The position numbers were made by a program, and so were the translations under genes. The notes below the pieces were generated by a model. That model was not told where the DNA came from and did no database searches. It worked only from the letters and a program-made list of their open reading frames with translations. From positions 102,304-166,303 of the forward strand of contig CAIXLY010000003.1 of the NCBI GenBank assembly GCA_903920455.1: a DNA stretch of 64,000 nt, written 5' to 3'. This DNA is from an uncultured bacterium. Lineage in GTDB: Bacteria > Bacteroidota > Bacteroidia > Chitinophagales > Chitinophagaceae. How positions within the stretch are numbered: the first letter of the stretch is position 1; the number at the start of each line of letters is the position of its first letter. Of this stretch, positions 39,509 through 50,406 are shown in pieces.

Positions 39509-41056
39509 TTATTTCAAATTGTATGAGAGGCCGGATGGCAATACCCTCACTCTTCCATCTGGACCTTTCACCATGATGTCAGTTATTGCAACCAGTGCAC
39601 CAGGCTTAAGACGATTAATTAACGAAGCTGCAGCGCCATCCCAACGAGCTCCTTTATTTTCAACAGGGGCATAATCTGGTATATCGGCACTGATTGCACC
39701 AATTTTATAACTCACTACTTCAAATGGAGCATCGAATTCAGAATCCTCAAGCTTAGCAATGATTCCACCCATTGCTTTGAAAGATGCAGATGGAACTGGA
39801 CCAGGCTTAAGGTTACCCACCAATGCAGTTGGGTTCGGCAACTGCTTCACCCTAAACGACACCTTACCTGAGGCCTTCCCCTCGACAAGTACAGTTACAG
39901 TATGTTCTCCATAATTACCTGCAGAAGGTTTTACAATATATTTATTACCGCTTACCTTGGTGATAGATCCTCCACTGAACTGGGCAGAAACCTTTTCACT
40001 TCCTGCACCTGCAGTGATGGTAAGTGGGTTGTCAACGCCTATATAAAGTACGTTCATCTTATCTGGGGAAACTGCAACACCAGATGGGGCACCAACTGTA
40101 TAATCAATTTTTTTAGAGATTGTTTTTTGCTCGCCAGTATTCGGATCAATGTAGGCTACGCTTACATTCATGGTTCTTGTTCCCGTTCCACCGACGTTAA
40201 ATTTTGTTTCGGCTACCCCGTTTGCGTTAACAGGAATACCTCTTCCGTCAATACTAACAATTGGCTTCACATTTGAGTTGAATGCACCAAGTCCAGCTAC
40301 AATTGTCAACTCCTCACCTGGCATAAGATAGGAAGAACTCATCCCAACCAAAGGCTCAAACTTGTCCATAATCAACTTTACAGCACCGACCTGATTGATA
40401 CAGAAAGTAGCGGCTAAGTTCTCGGAATTTTTGATGTCGTTTTGGAATTTACTCAGGATGGTGAGTGAGGCGACTGTTGGCGTCATGTGGAAATAACTCT
40501 TGGTCCAATCTTTTAGTTCATCACCCGTGGAGGTATTGCCTGCGGAAGACTTAGGCACTTCAAGGTTTAATGGAAGTTTACCACCGATTTGCGCGGCCAT
40601 TTCAGGATCAATTGCAAGTAACTTAGACTTGAACTCTGCTAACTTATCATAAAGAATCTTGCCATTCCCTTTTTGATCAAAATACCTAGTTGAGGCATCA
40701 ATATTATCTTCCCTGAATACACCAGTCTCAGGATCCAAATCTGACTCTTGCTTTAACGCAAGCTTGAACCCCTCGAGCAAATCATAGCTCTCAGCGGCAA
40801 TGACACGTATTTGATCAGCTTTTGGCTTCCAAATTGCAGCTTTTTCTGCAGTTTTTGGATCTTTAATGAGCTCATCAAATGAGCTATAAATACCTGTAGT
40901 TGATGTATTAAGCACTGCATTTGATTCCCGAAGGCTATTGTCAACTACCTTGAAGGCATTGAGGATTTCAGCAGATACATTCAGCGCTAGAAGTGCAGTT
41001 AACACCAAGTACATGATGTTAATCATCTTCTGCCGCGGCTCTTTTGGTAGTGACAT
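39509..41056 (-). CDS. gldM: Type IX secretion/gliding motor protein GldM
   Basis: MSLPKEPRQKMINIMYLVLTALLALNVSAEILNAFKVVDNSL. Confidence 0.95.
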   Translation of the reverse strand: MSLPKEPRQKMINIMYLVLTALLALNVSAEILNAFKVVDNSLRESNAVLNTSTTGIYSSFDELIKDPKTAEKAAIWKPKADQIRVIAAESYDLLEGFKLALKQESDLDPETGVFREDNIDASTRYFDQKGNGKILYDKLAEFKSKLLAIDPEMAAQIGGKLPLNLEVPKSSAGNTSTGDELKDWTKSYFHMTPTVASLTILSKFQNDIKNSENLAATFCINQVGAVKLIMDKFEPLVGMSSSYLMPGEELTIVAGLGAFNSNVKPIVSIDGRGIPVNANGVAETKFNVGGTGTRTMNVSVAYIDPNTGEQKTISKKIDYTVGAPSGVAVSPDKMNVLYIGVDNPLTITAGAGSEKVSAQFSGGSITKVSGNKYIVKPSAGNYGEHTVTVLVEGKASGKVSFRVKQLPNPTALVGNLKPGPVPSASFKAMGGIIAKLEDSEFDAPFEVVSYKIGAISADIPDYAPVENKGARWDGAAASLINRLKPGALVAITDIMVKGPDGRVRVLPSGLSYNLK

Positions 41057-41102
41057 ATATTAAAGTGAGTTTATAAATTTAAATCCATAATAACTATGAC
41101 AA

Positions 41103-41855
41103 CTATCCACGCCCTTGCATTGCAGCAAGCATATTTCCATATACACTATTTAGGCTGCCGAGATTCTTAGCAAGCAGAGCAATTTGCTCTTGGGTCTTTT
41201 TAGCATCATCCAAACTGCCTGACATGGCCTGGCTTGCTTTGCTCAAGCTTTCGTAGAAAGAATTGATTGCTTTGATATGACTTCCAGAATCCTGAAGTTC
41301 TAGCTCATACATTTTATTCAATGACCCGAGGTTCTTAGTCAGCCCTTGGATCTGCTCATGAAATGCCTTGGAACCTTCCGCAGCTTGGCTAAATTGATTT
41401 ACAGATGAAGCAGCATGAACATAGGCATCTTTCAACGTGCCGATGGCAGCAGTGGCTTCTTTGGTTTTCGAAGCGTATTCATTGCTTGCAGCGCTAGCGT
41501 CAGCAATAGAGGAAATACCTTTAACAGTTGTATTGAATTTGCTGAAATTTTCATTCAATTGTTTCAAGTTATTGGGATCAAGCTCTTTCTCTATCAATTG
41601 TTTGAGTGCATCAGTGGCTGGTGAAGCGGCACCAAGAACTGCACCTTCATGCTCAACAGCACCTTTCTTTAACTCTAAATAGGCATATAGTAAGAAAATA
41701 GCAGCCTCAGTAAGCAACCCTAAAGTCAACATAAAATCAGCAAAACTTTTATGAAGAATCTTAGCCCAAGCGCCAAAGATTACTACGGCGGCACCTATAC
41801 TTACGATGATGTTTACGATTTTCTCAAGAGCACTGACATTTGATGAACCTGCCAT
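41103..41855 (-). CDS. gldL: Type IX secretion/gliding motor protein GldL
   Basis: VNIIVSIGAAVVIFGAWAKILHKSFADFMLTLGLLTEAAIFLLYAY two-TM N-terminus. Confidence 0.94.
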   Translation of the reverse strand: MAGSSNVSALEKIVNIIVSIGAAVVIFGAWAKILHKSFADFMLTLGLLTEAAIFLLYAYLELKKGAVEHEGAVLGAASPATDALKQLIEKELDPNNLKQLNENFSKFNTTVKGISSIADASAASNEYASKTKEATAAIGTLKDAYVHAASSVNQFSQAAEGSKAFHEQIQGLTKNLGSLNKMYELELQDSGSHIKAINSFYESLSKASQAMSGSLDDAKKTQEQIALLAKNLGSLNSVYGNMLAAMQGRG

Positions 41856-41899
41856 AGTGAGGGGGTTTTGTTTTTTGAAATATTTAATAAACCGAATGA

Positions 41900-43180
41900 T
41901 TATTTTTTACCAGAAGGAGCAAGATCAACTACACAACGAAAACCGAGGTATGATTTTGTTGTATCCTGATACTCATAGTTCCTAGTACTGTTCTGAAGAA
42001 AAAATCCTACATCCTTCCAGCTTCCTCCGCGCACCACCTTTCTTTTCATTCTTGGCGGATCGCTATCTTTTGCATTAAGGCGGATATCAGGGTTCATGTC
42101 GTGCTGAAAGTTATATGCCCCTTCATAATATAATGAGGACGTCCATTCTGCAACATTCCCCGCCATGTTGTATAATCCAAAATCATTGGGCCAATAAGCA
42201 TCTGCCCTTACAGTATAGAATCCACCATCTTCAGGATAATTACCCCTTCCTGGCTTAAAATTAGCAAGCAAACAACCCTTCTTGTTTCGAAGGTATGGTC
42301 CGCCCCATGGGAAAGGAACTTGAGAACGACCTCCGCGAGCAGCGTACTCCCACTCAGCCTCAGTTGGAAGCCTAAAGTCAGACTCTGTCATTCTTTTCTT
42401 GGATTCCAAAAAGGTATTCAAATAATGTGTTCTCCACTCGCAGAAGGCAGTCGCCTGCATCCAACTGATTCCCACAACTGGATAATTTCCATATGCAGGA
42501 TGAGAGTAATATTTCTTTGCCATTGGCTCGTTGTAGGAATAAGAAAAATCTCTTACCCACACCAATGTGTCAGGATAAATCGGAGTATCTTTTTTTATGA
42601 TGAAAATTGACCTTGGCTTGCTTGCATTTTCTCTCTTTGCACCTTCCCTGTAGTCGAATATTTCAGAATGATAAATAATTTTTTTAGAATCAAGTTCTCG
42701 TCTTCCATTGACCCTATTGTCTGGGGAGATGATCATTGCTCCCAATTGTTCTTGTATTTTTGGATCATCCCATTTAATGGTGCTGGCCTTTGCCCAATCA
42801 ATTGGCCCTGATCCATCAGGTGCTTGCTTTTTGTAGTTCAGAATTGTGGCAGCAATTGAATCCCTTACCCAGTTTGCAAACTGACGATACTCGTTGTTTG
42901 TAATTTCTGTAGCATCCATCCAAAAACCATTGATGGATATTTGCTTATTTCTTGAAGTGAACGAATAGCTAACGTCCTCATCACTTGGACCCATATGGAA
43001 TGTGCCCGCAGGGACATACACCATTCCAGGCGGCTTAGGAATTGTATACTTCCCCCCAATGGAAACGCCATGCAATTGACCATCTCCGGCTGCTGACTTC
43101 GACTTTCCAGATTTGCCACAGCCAGACAAAGTTGCACCAATGGTCAACACGGCCAATAAATAAGAAATACTAACTTTCAT
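41900..43180 (-). CDS. gldK: Type IX secretion/gliding lipoprotein GldK (FGE-sulfatase domain)
   Basis: Lipobox ATLSGCGKS; VYVPAGTFHMGPSDEDV...NMAGNVAEWTSSLYYEG...VVRGGSWKDVGFF. Confidence 0.93.
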   Translation of the reverse strand: MKVSISYLLAVLTIGATLSGCGKSGKSKSAAGDGQLHGVSIGGKYTIPKPPGMVYVPAGTFHMGPSDEDVSYSFTSRNKQISINGFWMDATEITNNEYRQFANWVRDSIAATILNYKKQAPDGSGPIDWAKASTIKWDDPKIQEQLGAMIISPDNRVNGRRELDSKKIIYHSEIFDYREGAKRENASKPRSIFIIKKDTPIYPDTLVWVRDFSYSYNEPMAKKYYSHPAYGNYPVVGISWMQATAFCEWRTHYLNTFLESKKRMTESDFRLPTEAEWEYAARGGRSQVPFPWGGPYLRNKKGCLLANFKPGRGNYPEDGGFYTVRADAYWPNDFGLYNMAGNVAEWTSSLYYEGAYNFQHDMNPDIRLNAKDSDPPRMKRKVVRGGSWKDVGFFLQNSTRNYEYQDTTKSYLGFRCVVDLAPSGKK

Positions 43181-43209
43181 CTTCGTATCTAGTTTAGAGT
43201 ATGGGTAAA

Positions 43210-43236
43210 CAAATATAGATCAAATAAAGCTATCAA
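43210..43236 (-). promoter_or_regulatory. Putative gldKLMN promoter (TTG-N16-TATATTTG, minus strand)
   Basis: caaatata 43210-43217 and caa 43234-43236 on plus strand; 29 bp upstream of gldK ATG. Confidence 0.45.
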
Positions 43237-43337
43237 TTTTGCAGATAACTCGTTAATAATCTAAATTTTAACAAGCTTGAAACATCATTTTCAGAGCCAT
43301 AAAACGCTTCAAATCGAGAAGTATTGTCAGTCAATAG

Positions 43338-45404
43338 CTATTTATTTGTTAATATCTGCATAAACAGTTCATTATCATTGCTTAATGGGTGCTTGCAGGT
43401 CTGTCCAATGCAGGCAAAATACCTCATTTCGTTACTAACTGGCAGCTTCCCAATTAATAACGGATATTGTTCAGATGATTTATCTGCTGCCATAAGCACC
43501 TTGTTTGGTAGATAGCGCCTCAGTAAACTCCTTGAGGCTGATTTAAAATCCTTGCCAAGAATTACAATCTCATAAGTTCCTTGTGTAAACTCTAAGAACA
43601 AATTAGACCACACGCCAAAAGAACTAGGATATTTTATGGCGGCTGCCTCAACGGAGTCAAGCATCCTTTTAGAGCGTTCTTTCCAATGATTTAAGCCAAA
43701 TAGTATACCGAGTCGGAGAAGATTCCATGCCATGGTACCATTGCTGCTTGGAATAGCCCCGTCGTAAATCTCTTTTTTCCTGACTAGGATATCTTGCTGA
43801 AATGCTGGGGTAAAATAAAAAAAGACACCTTCTTCATCACTATAAAAAGTGACGACATACTCCATGATCTCCTTTGCCTTTTCGAGATAGGCCAAGTTGC
43901 CTGTTGGCTCATACAAATGAACAAGTGCTTGAATCAAAAAAGCAAGATCATCCAAAAAAGCAGCATACTTAGAAACCCCATGCTTATGCGTATGCATCCA
44001 ATGATTAGTTTGATTGTCATGGAATGCTGCTATCAAAAATTCCATATTTCTTTCTGCAAGGCTTAACCAATCAGGCTCATTAAAAACTACTGAACAACGG
44101 GAAAGAGCAGTATTAAAAAGTGCATTCCATCCCAGCAGCAACTTATCATCGGATGAAGGTCTAATTCTTTTCGATCGTGCTTCCAACAAAGCCTCCTTAG
44201 CCTTTGCAATAAAAGCCATAGCCTCTGTGGTTGTCATCCCATGACGAACTCCCCAATCGACTAAGGATTCCTTTACCCGTAAAATATTTACATGCTCCCA
44301 ATTTCCGTGCTCGGTAACATCAAAAAAATCAGCAAGCTTATTGCTTGCTTCACCAAGCACTGCTTCAAATTCTTTTTTTGTCCAGGTATAAAACTTACCC
44401 TCCACGCCTTCGCTATCTGCATCCAATGCTGAATAAAACCCGCCTTCTGAAGAAAGCATTTCGCGTTTCATAAAGTTGATGGTTTCCACCGCAACAATTT
44501 TGAATTCTTCATCACTGGAAATTTGAAAAGCTTCTGATATGACTCCAAGTAGAAGCGCATTATCATAAGTCATCTTTTCAAAATGAGGAGCAAGCCACTC
44601 GGCATCAGTTGAATACCTACAAAACCCTCCTCCTACCTGATCATAAATTCCACCCCTAATCATTTTCTTTAAACTAAGCATGGCTTGATCTAGAGCGAGC
44701 TGATTGCCATAGTAATGATGGTAACGAAGCAGATATTGAATGCTGAAGGTCTGTGGAAATTTAGGAGCGCGACCAAATCCACCCTCGGTAAGGTCAGCCA
44801 TAGCCATGAGCTGATCAACAATTTTACTTGCTTGTTCTTCCGAATACGACGACTTGATCTCCAAGAGATTTTCATTGATTGGATGCTTGGTCATGGGATT
44901 GGCAGACTGCAAATGTTGAATTAAATGACTCGCTTGTTGTTCTATTTCCTCCCTTCTGTTAACATAGGCATCATGCACTTTTTCAAGCACCTCCATCCAA
45001 GAGAGTCTGTTATGTAGTTGCTTTGGCGGAAAATAGGTGCCGCCATAAAAAGGTCTTGCCTTGCTCGTTAAAAACATATTCAATGGCCAGCCTCCATTGC
45101 CACTTGTAGCTTGAAGAGCATCCATAAAAAAATGATCAAGATCTGGACGTTCCTCCCTATCAATTTTGATACAGACGAAATACTTGTTCATTAAGGCGGC
45201 AGTTGTGACATCCTCAAAACTCTCACGCTCCATCACATGACACCAATGACAAGCAGCGTATCCAATGCTCACCAATATAGGTTTGTCTTCGCTTGATGCT
45301 TTTTGCAAAGCCTCATCAGACCACGGATGCCAATCTACAGGATTGTGTGCATGTTGCAATAAATATGGACTTGACTCAGAAATAAGCCTGTTGGTATGTG
45401 TCAT
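43338..45404 (-). CDS. Thioredoxin-domain protein of YyaL/spermatogenesis-associated 20 type (DUF255)
   Basis: [42 protein letters not shown]; start trimmed to ATG 45404. Confidence 0.93.
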   Translation of the reverse strand: MTHTNRLISESSPYLLQHAHNPVDWHPWSDEALQKASSEDKPILVSIGYAACHWCHVMERESFEDVTTAALMNKYFVCIKIDREERPDLDHFFMDALQATSGNGGWPLNMFLTSKARPFYGGTYFPPKQLHNRLSWMEVLEKVHDAYVNRREEIEQQASHLIQHLQSANPMTKHPINENLLEIKSSYSEEQASKIVDQLMAMADLTEGGFGRAPKFPQTFSIQYLLRYHHYYGNQLALDQAMLSLKKMIRGGIYDQVGGGFCRYSTDAEWLAPHFEKMTYDNALLLGVISEAFQISSDEEFKIVAVETINFMKREMLSSEGGFYSALDADSEGVEGKFYTWTKKEFEAVLGEASNKLADFFDVTEHGNWEHVNILRVKESLVDWGVRHGMTTTEAMAFIAKAKEALLEARSKRIRPSSDDKLLLGWNALFNTALSRCSVVFNEPDWLSLAERNMEFLIAAFHDNQTNHWMHTHKHGVSKYAAFLDDLAFLIQALVHLYEPTGNLAYLEKAKEIMEYVVTFYSDEEGVFFYFTPAFQQDILVRKKEIYDGAIPSSNGTMAWNLLRLGILFGLNHWKERSKRMLDSVEAAAIKYPSSFGVWSNLFLEFTQGTYEIVILGKDFKSASRSLLRRYLPNKVLMAADKSSEQYPLLIGKLPVSNEMRYFACIGQTCKHPLSNDNELFMQILTNK

Positions 45405-45410
45405 AATAAA

Positions 45411-45432
45411 TAACCCCGGCATTCCGGGGTTA
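45411..45432 (-). terminator. Hairpin between hemD stop and the DUF255 gene start
   Basis: taaccccgg-catt-ccggggtta, 9-bp perfect stem; minus-strand downstream TTTATTATG. Confidence 0.65.
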
Positions 45433-45449
45433 ATAATTCTTTAAGTTGT

Positions 45450-46250
45450 TTATTTTGATTTTGTCCTTTCACTTAGAAATTTCTCTAAAGCTGCAACCAT
45501 GGATGGAACCTGGGGCTCGGGAGCCTTGATATGCAGATTCAGTCCTGCATCTTCAACAGCCTTTGAGGTGTTTCCACCAAATGCACCAATTAAGGTGCCA
45601 TTTTGCTTGAAGGTTGGGAAATTTTCAAGTAAACTTTTTACACCACTCGGTGTGAAGAAGCAGATAACATCGAAATCATGAGAAGAGAGTCTTGATTTAA
45701 GATCGCAACTAATGGTTCTATACATATAGGGTGTTACATACTCGCAAGCATGGTCCTTTAGCCAAGCAACAATTTCATTGTCTTGTTGATTCTCAGAACA
45801 AGGATAAATAAACTTCTCATTCTCTTTGTGCTTATTAATAACATAGAACAACCCCTTGTTTGTTCCATCTATACTGAAGAACACCTTCCTCTTTCTGTAA
45901 AGAATAAATTTCTGTAAATAGAGTGCTACGGATTCGCTCGTACAAAAATACTTTGTCTCTTGAGAGACATTATGTTTCATCTCCTCGCACACCCTAAAAA
46001 AATGATCAATCGCATTTTTGCTCATGAAGATCACAGCACTGAAGGCAGCAATATCAATTTTTTGTTTCCTGAATTCTTTACTAGAAATTGGATCAAGCTG
46101 TATGAATGGCATAAAATCCATTTCAACACTATGCTTCCTAGCCAACTCAAAATAAGGAGACTTTGGCGACTCAGGTTTTGGCTGGGTGATAAGGATTTTT
46201 TTTACCCCCTTCGTTTCAGCAGCTACAATTTTCTTTCCTTGTTTGACCAT
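45450..46250 (-). CDS. hemD: Uroporphyrinogen-III synthase (Bacteroidota type)
   Basis: KKILITQPKPESPKSPYFELARKHSVEMDFMPFIQLDPISSKEFR...VICFFTPSGVKSLLENFP...GAFGGNTSKAVEDAGL. Confidence 0.85.
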   Translation of the reverse strand: MVKQGKKIVAAETKGVKKILITQPKPESPKSPYFELARKHSVEMDFMPFIQLDPISSKEFRKQKIDIAAFSAVIFMSKNAIDHFFRVCEEMKHNVSQETKYFCTSESVALYLQKFILYRKRKVFFSIDGTNKGLFYVINKHKENEKFIYPCSENQQDNEIVAWLKDHACEYVTPYMYRTISCDLKSRLSSHDFDVICFFTPSGVKSLLENFPTFKQNGTLIGAFGGNTSKAVEDAGLNLHIKAPEPQVPSMVAALEKFLSERTKSK

Positions 46251-46269
46251 ACACTGATATGATGTATAG

Positions 46270-46277
46270 CAAAATTA
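46270..46277 (-). promoter_or_regulatory. -7 box TAATTTTG upstream of hemD
   Basis: Exact TAnnTTTG on minus strand 20 bp before ATG 46250; no clear -33. Confidence 0.35.
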
Positions 46278-46335
46278 TACAAAATTCCTTTAATGGATAT
46301 TCTGATTTTATTGAAACACTGGGGATGGCTGGGTT

Positions 46336-46372
46336 TTAAACAACTATTAAGATAAGATTAGTAGTTGTTTAA
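46336..46372. repeat. Long hairpin in the DUF4271-hemD intergenic region
   Basis: ttaaacaactatta (46336-46349) pairs with tagtagttgtttaa (46359-46372), 13/14 complementary, 9-nt loop; no T-tract. Confidence 0.7.
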
Positions 46373-46415
46373 CGTCCCAAATAGATCCTATAAGCGATGC
46401 CCCTTGTATAAAACT

Positions 46416-47393
46416 CTAGAACAGGCTTAGCTGAATCAGTGTGACAAAATCCCTAGAAATCAACTTAATAATTACCGCAGTAGGCAGAATCTCCAAGGAA
46501 AATACAGCCAACAGATAACTGAATATGCTCAGTTTGGCTTGCCTTGAAAATAAATTGTATCCCTTAAGCAGCCTGAATAAAAACAAAAATGAAAGTAGCG
46601 TAAGGGTAATGTTGGCAATAGACGAGGCAGTTTCTTTTGAAGAAAATGCCATGCCAAAAGAAGAAAAAAGCAATAGAATTCCAATAATCTTATTATTCAG
46701 AAAAACAATAAACGTGTACGTTCTAAAAACCTCTTGTTGATTAACTAACCACCCTATTAAATTAAGAAATATCAACTTGACTAGATACACTAACGCAATG
46801 ATCAAAAAAATAAATGTTAGGGTTGCCCATCGACTTTGGTCGAAAGTCGAATTCTTAAGATTAATCCAAAAGAAAATAAAAAAAGCTGCAGTAAGAAAGA
46901 AAAATACATTCAAAAGGGATGAAGCGACTGGATATTGGGACATCTGATCCCTGGCTTGAAAAAATAAAAACCCTTCGTTTATGTAGCCCCTGAAAAGCTT
47001 GCCAACATAACTGGAATAAAGTGCATTAATTAAGCCCACAAAGAAAAATAAACATATAAAAGAATAAAAAAGCCACTCCTTATTATCACGGATTTTTTTA
47101 ATCACTAAAGACTTTTGAGGAGTTGCCCCAAAATTATACCAGACTCCCGTTTTGATAAATCCGCCAACATGGTCACCATAAATTGAATGCGCACTAACGA
47201 TTGAAAAGGTATTTAACTCTTCTTTTTTTAGTGAAATATGGTTTGTTATCAAGGTGTCAATCAGCGTATCCTGAGATATGGTTATTGTGTTCTCTAAATT
47301 TAATTCGGATGCAGAAGAACTATTTTCTTGAGCCAAAGAAGAATTCACGCTGAGAAAGACAATGACAAAAGATATGAGTAAGTTTTTAAACAT
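46416..47393 (-). CDS. DUF4271 family membrane protein
   Basis: Signal peptide plus multiple TM; adjacent to hemD, as recalled for this family. Confidence 0.75.
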   Translation of the reverse strand: MFKNLLISFVIVFLSVNSSLAQENSSSASELNLENTITISQDTLIDTLITNHISLKKEELNTFSIVSAHSIYGDHVGGFIKTGVWYNFGATPQKSLVIKKIRDNKEWLFYSFICLFFFVGLINALYSSYVGKLFRGYINEGFLFFQARDQMSQYPVASSLLNVFFFLTAAFFIFFWINLKNSTFDQSRWATLTFIFLIIALVYLVKLIFLNLIGWLVNQQEVFRTYTFIVFLNNKIIGILLLFSSFGMAFSSKETASSIANITLTLLSFLFLFRLLKGYNLFSRQAKLSIFSYLLAVFSLEILPTAVIIKLISRDFVTLIQLSLF

Positions 47394-47432
47394 AATACAC
47401 CACGAAATTATTCCTTTCCTACTAGTATTAAT

Positions 47433-49235
47433 CTAAAACAAGCTTACAAATCCAAAATGAATTTTAGACTCCTTAAAATTGATGGGCAAATCGGTTTTCT
47501 TCCCAACGGCATAGGCCAGGGTAAATATCCCTGATCTTGTCTCAAAAGATAAGCCCAATCCAGCCCCTAGCAACATGCCATTTATATTTTCAGACACCCC
47601 CCTTTGCCCAATGTAGGCTCCATCAACAAACGAGAACAGATACGAATTCTGGCCTATGAGGTATCTGTACTCAAGCGTAGCAATGAGGTATTCACTGGTA
47701 AATATACTTTCCTCGTCAAAGCCCCTTAGCGTTTTTATACCGCCAAGCTGATAGACCTCATTCAAAAAAAGTTTTTTCCCATTAATCCACCCCCCTTGAA
47801 GTCCTGTTCGCAAGGTAGCTTGGCTACCAAGCCTATGAAAAAAGTCTGCTCTCCCATTCAACTTGAATTGTGACGAAGCAGATTTAACCGTGTCATATAG
47901 AGAAGCATAATTAAATAAATTACCAAGCCCATCTGATTTCATCTGCGTAATGGCATTGTTTTTCGATATTTTCCGGATTCCACCTGTCATGCGCAATACA
48001 AACTCCAAGCCTTTTGTTGGATTGAACTTAAAGTCAGTTCCACTATAGTTAATCTCTGCGCCTATGGCCGAAGTGCTAACGTCGAGATAGGCTGGTAACT
48101 TCTTCGTTTGCCGGACCCGATTTGTATCTACATTAATTAGGTTACTAGAAAACTGGTTAAAAAGAATCTTTGCCCGTTGACGTGAGTTTACTTCATAACT
48201 AAGGCCAATGGTTGTATTTAAAGTTAGAAAAGAGGAATCCTTTTTTAACAGATTAAAAGCAAATTCTATACCTGCATTGGTATTCAAGAGGTACGGCTTT
48301 TGAAAACCAATTTGAAGTCTGGGTGATTGTACTTGAAGCTGCTGCCAACTCAACATGAGATGTTCTGCTCCACCAAAGGTATTTTTCAAATCCAGCTCTG
48401 CTTCTCCAGTCAGCAGTAGCTTACCACCCAACTGTTGATTGGATGGCATAAGGCCTGCAAGCAAATTGAACCTGTTGTTTTTCTTTGGATCTAAATATAA
48501 ATTCAACGCAGACCCAGTTCCCAATAGTTGCATGTCCCAAGGCCTACTCTCTTTTAAAAAGTCCAATGAAGCAAGACGACTAGAAACTTGATCCAGCTTA
48601 CTCCTTTGATACAATTCACCACCCCCCACTCCCAGGTATCTCTGTAAGTAGGGCTTGCTTATCCTGAGTTTTCCTTCTACTCTTATGCTATCAATGCGAT
48701 AAAGCGGTCCGAGCTCAGCGGTCAATCTTGCGAAAAGCTTAGCTTCTTTAAAATAGGTGCTGTCTAATTTCACAGAAGCAAATGGATAGCCATGTTCTTC
48801 AAGCTTAATCAATACATTTTCTTTAAGATCGACCAGAGATTCAATACTCAAGGGTGTTCCAATGAGTTGAAACAACTCAGGGTCATTATATTTGCTAACC
48901 AATAGAATCGAACTGTCAATCTTAATTTCACCCCACGCATAAGCTGGTCCAAGAAAGACCCAGGCGGCTCCACTAAGATCGCCAATCATCACACTATCAA
49001 TTGAAGCAGCCAGATATCCTTTTTTTTGGAGCTTAGCCAGGAATTGCTTCTGGACAAAATCTTCGCACTCTTGCTTTCCGGAGAATTCCATTTTTCGGGC
49101 GACAATGTCTTCCGCTTCTGTACTACCTTTGTCAACACGTGTCAATTCAAGCACATACTTCTGTTGGGCACAAGCCCCATCTGGTATTGATAGCATAAAA
49201 ACCAGAATGAATGATATCAGAATTGATTTGAGCAC
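47433..49235 (-). CDS. BamA/TamA-family outer-membrane protein with POTRA-like N-terminus
   Basis: 600 aa; YQLGGIKTLRGFDEESIFTSEYLIATLEYRYLIGQNSYLFSFVDGAYIG and final YAVGKKTDLPINFKESKIHFGFVSLF. Confidence 0.82.
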   Translation of the reverse strand: MLKSILISFILVFMLSIPDGACAQQKYVLELTRVDKGSTEAEDIVARKMEFSGKQECEDFVQKQFLAKLQKKGYLAASIDSVMIGDLSGAAWVFLGPAYAWGEIKIDSSILLVSKYNDPELFQLIGTPLSIESLVDLKENVLIKLEEHGYPFASVKLDSTYFKEAKLFARLTAELGPLYRIDSIRVEGKLRISKPYLQRYLGVGGGELYQRSKLDQVSSRLASLDFLKESRPWDMQLLGTGSALNLYLDPKKNNRFNLLAGLMPSNQQLGGKLLLTGEAELDLKNTFGGAEHLMLSWQQLQVQSPRLQIGFQKPYLLNTNAGIEFAFNLLKKDSSFLTLNTTIGLSYEVNSRQRAKILFNQFSSNLINVDTNRVRQTKKLPAYLDVSTSAIGAEINYSGTDFKFNPTKGLEFVLRMTGGIRKISKNNAITQMKSDGLGNLFNYASLYDTVKSASSQFKLNGRADFFHRLGSQATLRTGLQGGWINGKKLFLNEVYQLGGIKTLRGFDEESIFTSEYLIATLEYRYLIGQNSYLFSFVDGAYIGQRGVSENINGMLLGAGLGLSFETRSGIFTLAYAVGKKTDLPINFKESKIHFGFVSLF

Positions 49236-49272
49236 GTGTACAAAGCTACACCCTTCCTTTAATTGATTTCAC

Positions 49273-50400
49273 ATGTCTGGCATTTACATTCATATCCCAT
49301 TTTGCAGAAAAGCTTGCCATTACTGCAATTTTCACTTTTCAACATCGTTGGCTTCCGCAAACAGCATGGTTGATTCGATTAATAAGGAGATCAGGATGCG
49401 TGCGCCAACATCACTCGAAAATATCAACACCATCTACTTTGGAGGTGGTACGCCATCCATTCTTGGCCCAGAAAAAATCAACAGTCTGCTTTCTACCATC
49501 CAATTGCATTTCAAGGTTGACCCCCTCGCAGAAATAACACTGGAAGCAAACCCAGATGACATCACTACTGAAAACGCCTTAGCATGGAAAGCAATGGGCA
49601 TCAACAGATTTAGCATTGGAGTTCAATCTTTCTCGGCTCAAAACCTCGAATGGATGAACCGCGCACACACTGTGAAGCAGTCTATCGAATGCATTGAGAT
49701 TATACGATCGGCCGGCTTTACCAATTTCAGCATTGATCTCATTTACGGCACTCCAGGGCAAGATCAGCAGTCATGGGAAGAGGATTTAAAGATGGCATTG
49801 GAGTTGAAAATTCCTCACCTCTCCTGCTATGCATTAACTGTTGAAGAAGGCACTGCACTAAATAAAATGATTAATCAAGGTAAGAAAGAAGATGTCAACC
49901 CAGATGAACAAGCCGAAAGATTCAATTCCTTAGTGAGCATGACAAAGCAAGCAGGTTATCTGCATTATGAAATTTCTAATTTCGCATTGCCAGGCATGGA
50001 AAGCAAACACAATAGTGCTTACTGGGAGGGAAAAGCATATATGGGATTTGGTCCAGCGGCTCACTCTTTACAGGGTAAAACGAGAAGTTGGAACATATCA
50101 AACAACATTGAATATACACGTTCAATACAAGCATCTAAGCTGGCATCAGAGCAAGAAGAGCTCAGTGCAACAAACCTATTGAATGAATACATCATGACAG
50201 GACTCCGTTCCTCAAAAGGAATCGATCGCGAATATATACGCCTTCAATGGGGTGAGCAACTGCTTGGGTTGATTGAAATGGAGATGGTGCAATTTTTACA
50301 AACCGGAAAATTAGTTAGCACTGATTATGGATGGAAGCTGAGTGAAGCAGGAAAATTCTTTGCTGATGGAATTGCATCATCATTGTTCATCATAGACTAA
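49273..50400 (+). CDS. hemW: Radical SAM haem chaperone HemW
   Basis: GIYIHIPFCRKACHYCNFHFS, YFGGGTPSIL, FSIDLIYGTPGQ. Confidence 0.93.
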   Translation: MSGIYIHIPFCRKACHYCNFHFSTSLASANSMVDSINKEIRMRAPTSLENINTIYFGGGTPSILGPEKINSLLSTIQLHFKVDPLAEITLEANPDDITTENALAWKAMGINRFSIGVQSFSAQNLEWMNRAHTVKQSIECIEIIRSAGFTNFSIDLIYGTPGQDQQSWEEDLKMALELKIPHLSCYALTVEEGTALNKMINQGKKEDVNPDEQAERFNSLVSMTKQAGYLHYEISNFALPGMESKHNSAYWEGKAYMGFGPAAHSLQGKTRSWNISNNIEYTRSIQASKLASEQEELSATNLLNEYIMTGLRSSKGIDREYIRLQWGEQLLGLIEMEMVQFLQTGKLVSTDYGWKLSEAGKFFADGIASSLFIID

Positions 50401-50406
50401 GCAACG

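Noticed and set aside
41415-41682. Two plus-strand ORFs opposite gldL
   Set aside because: Antisense shadows of gldL.
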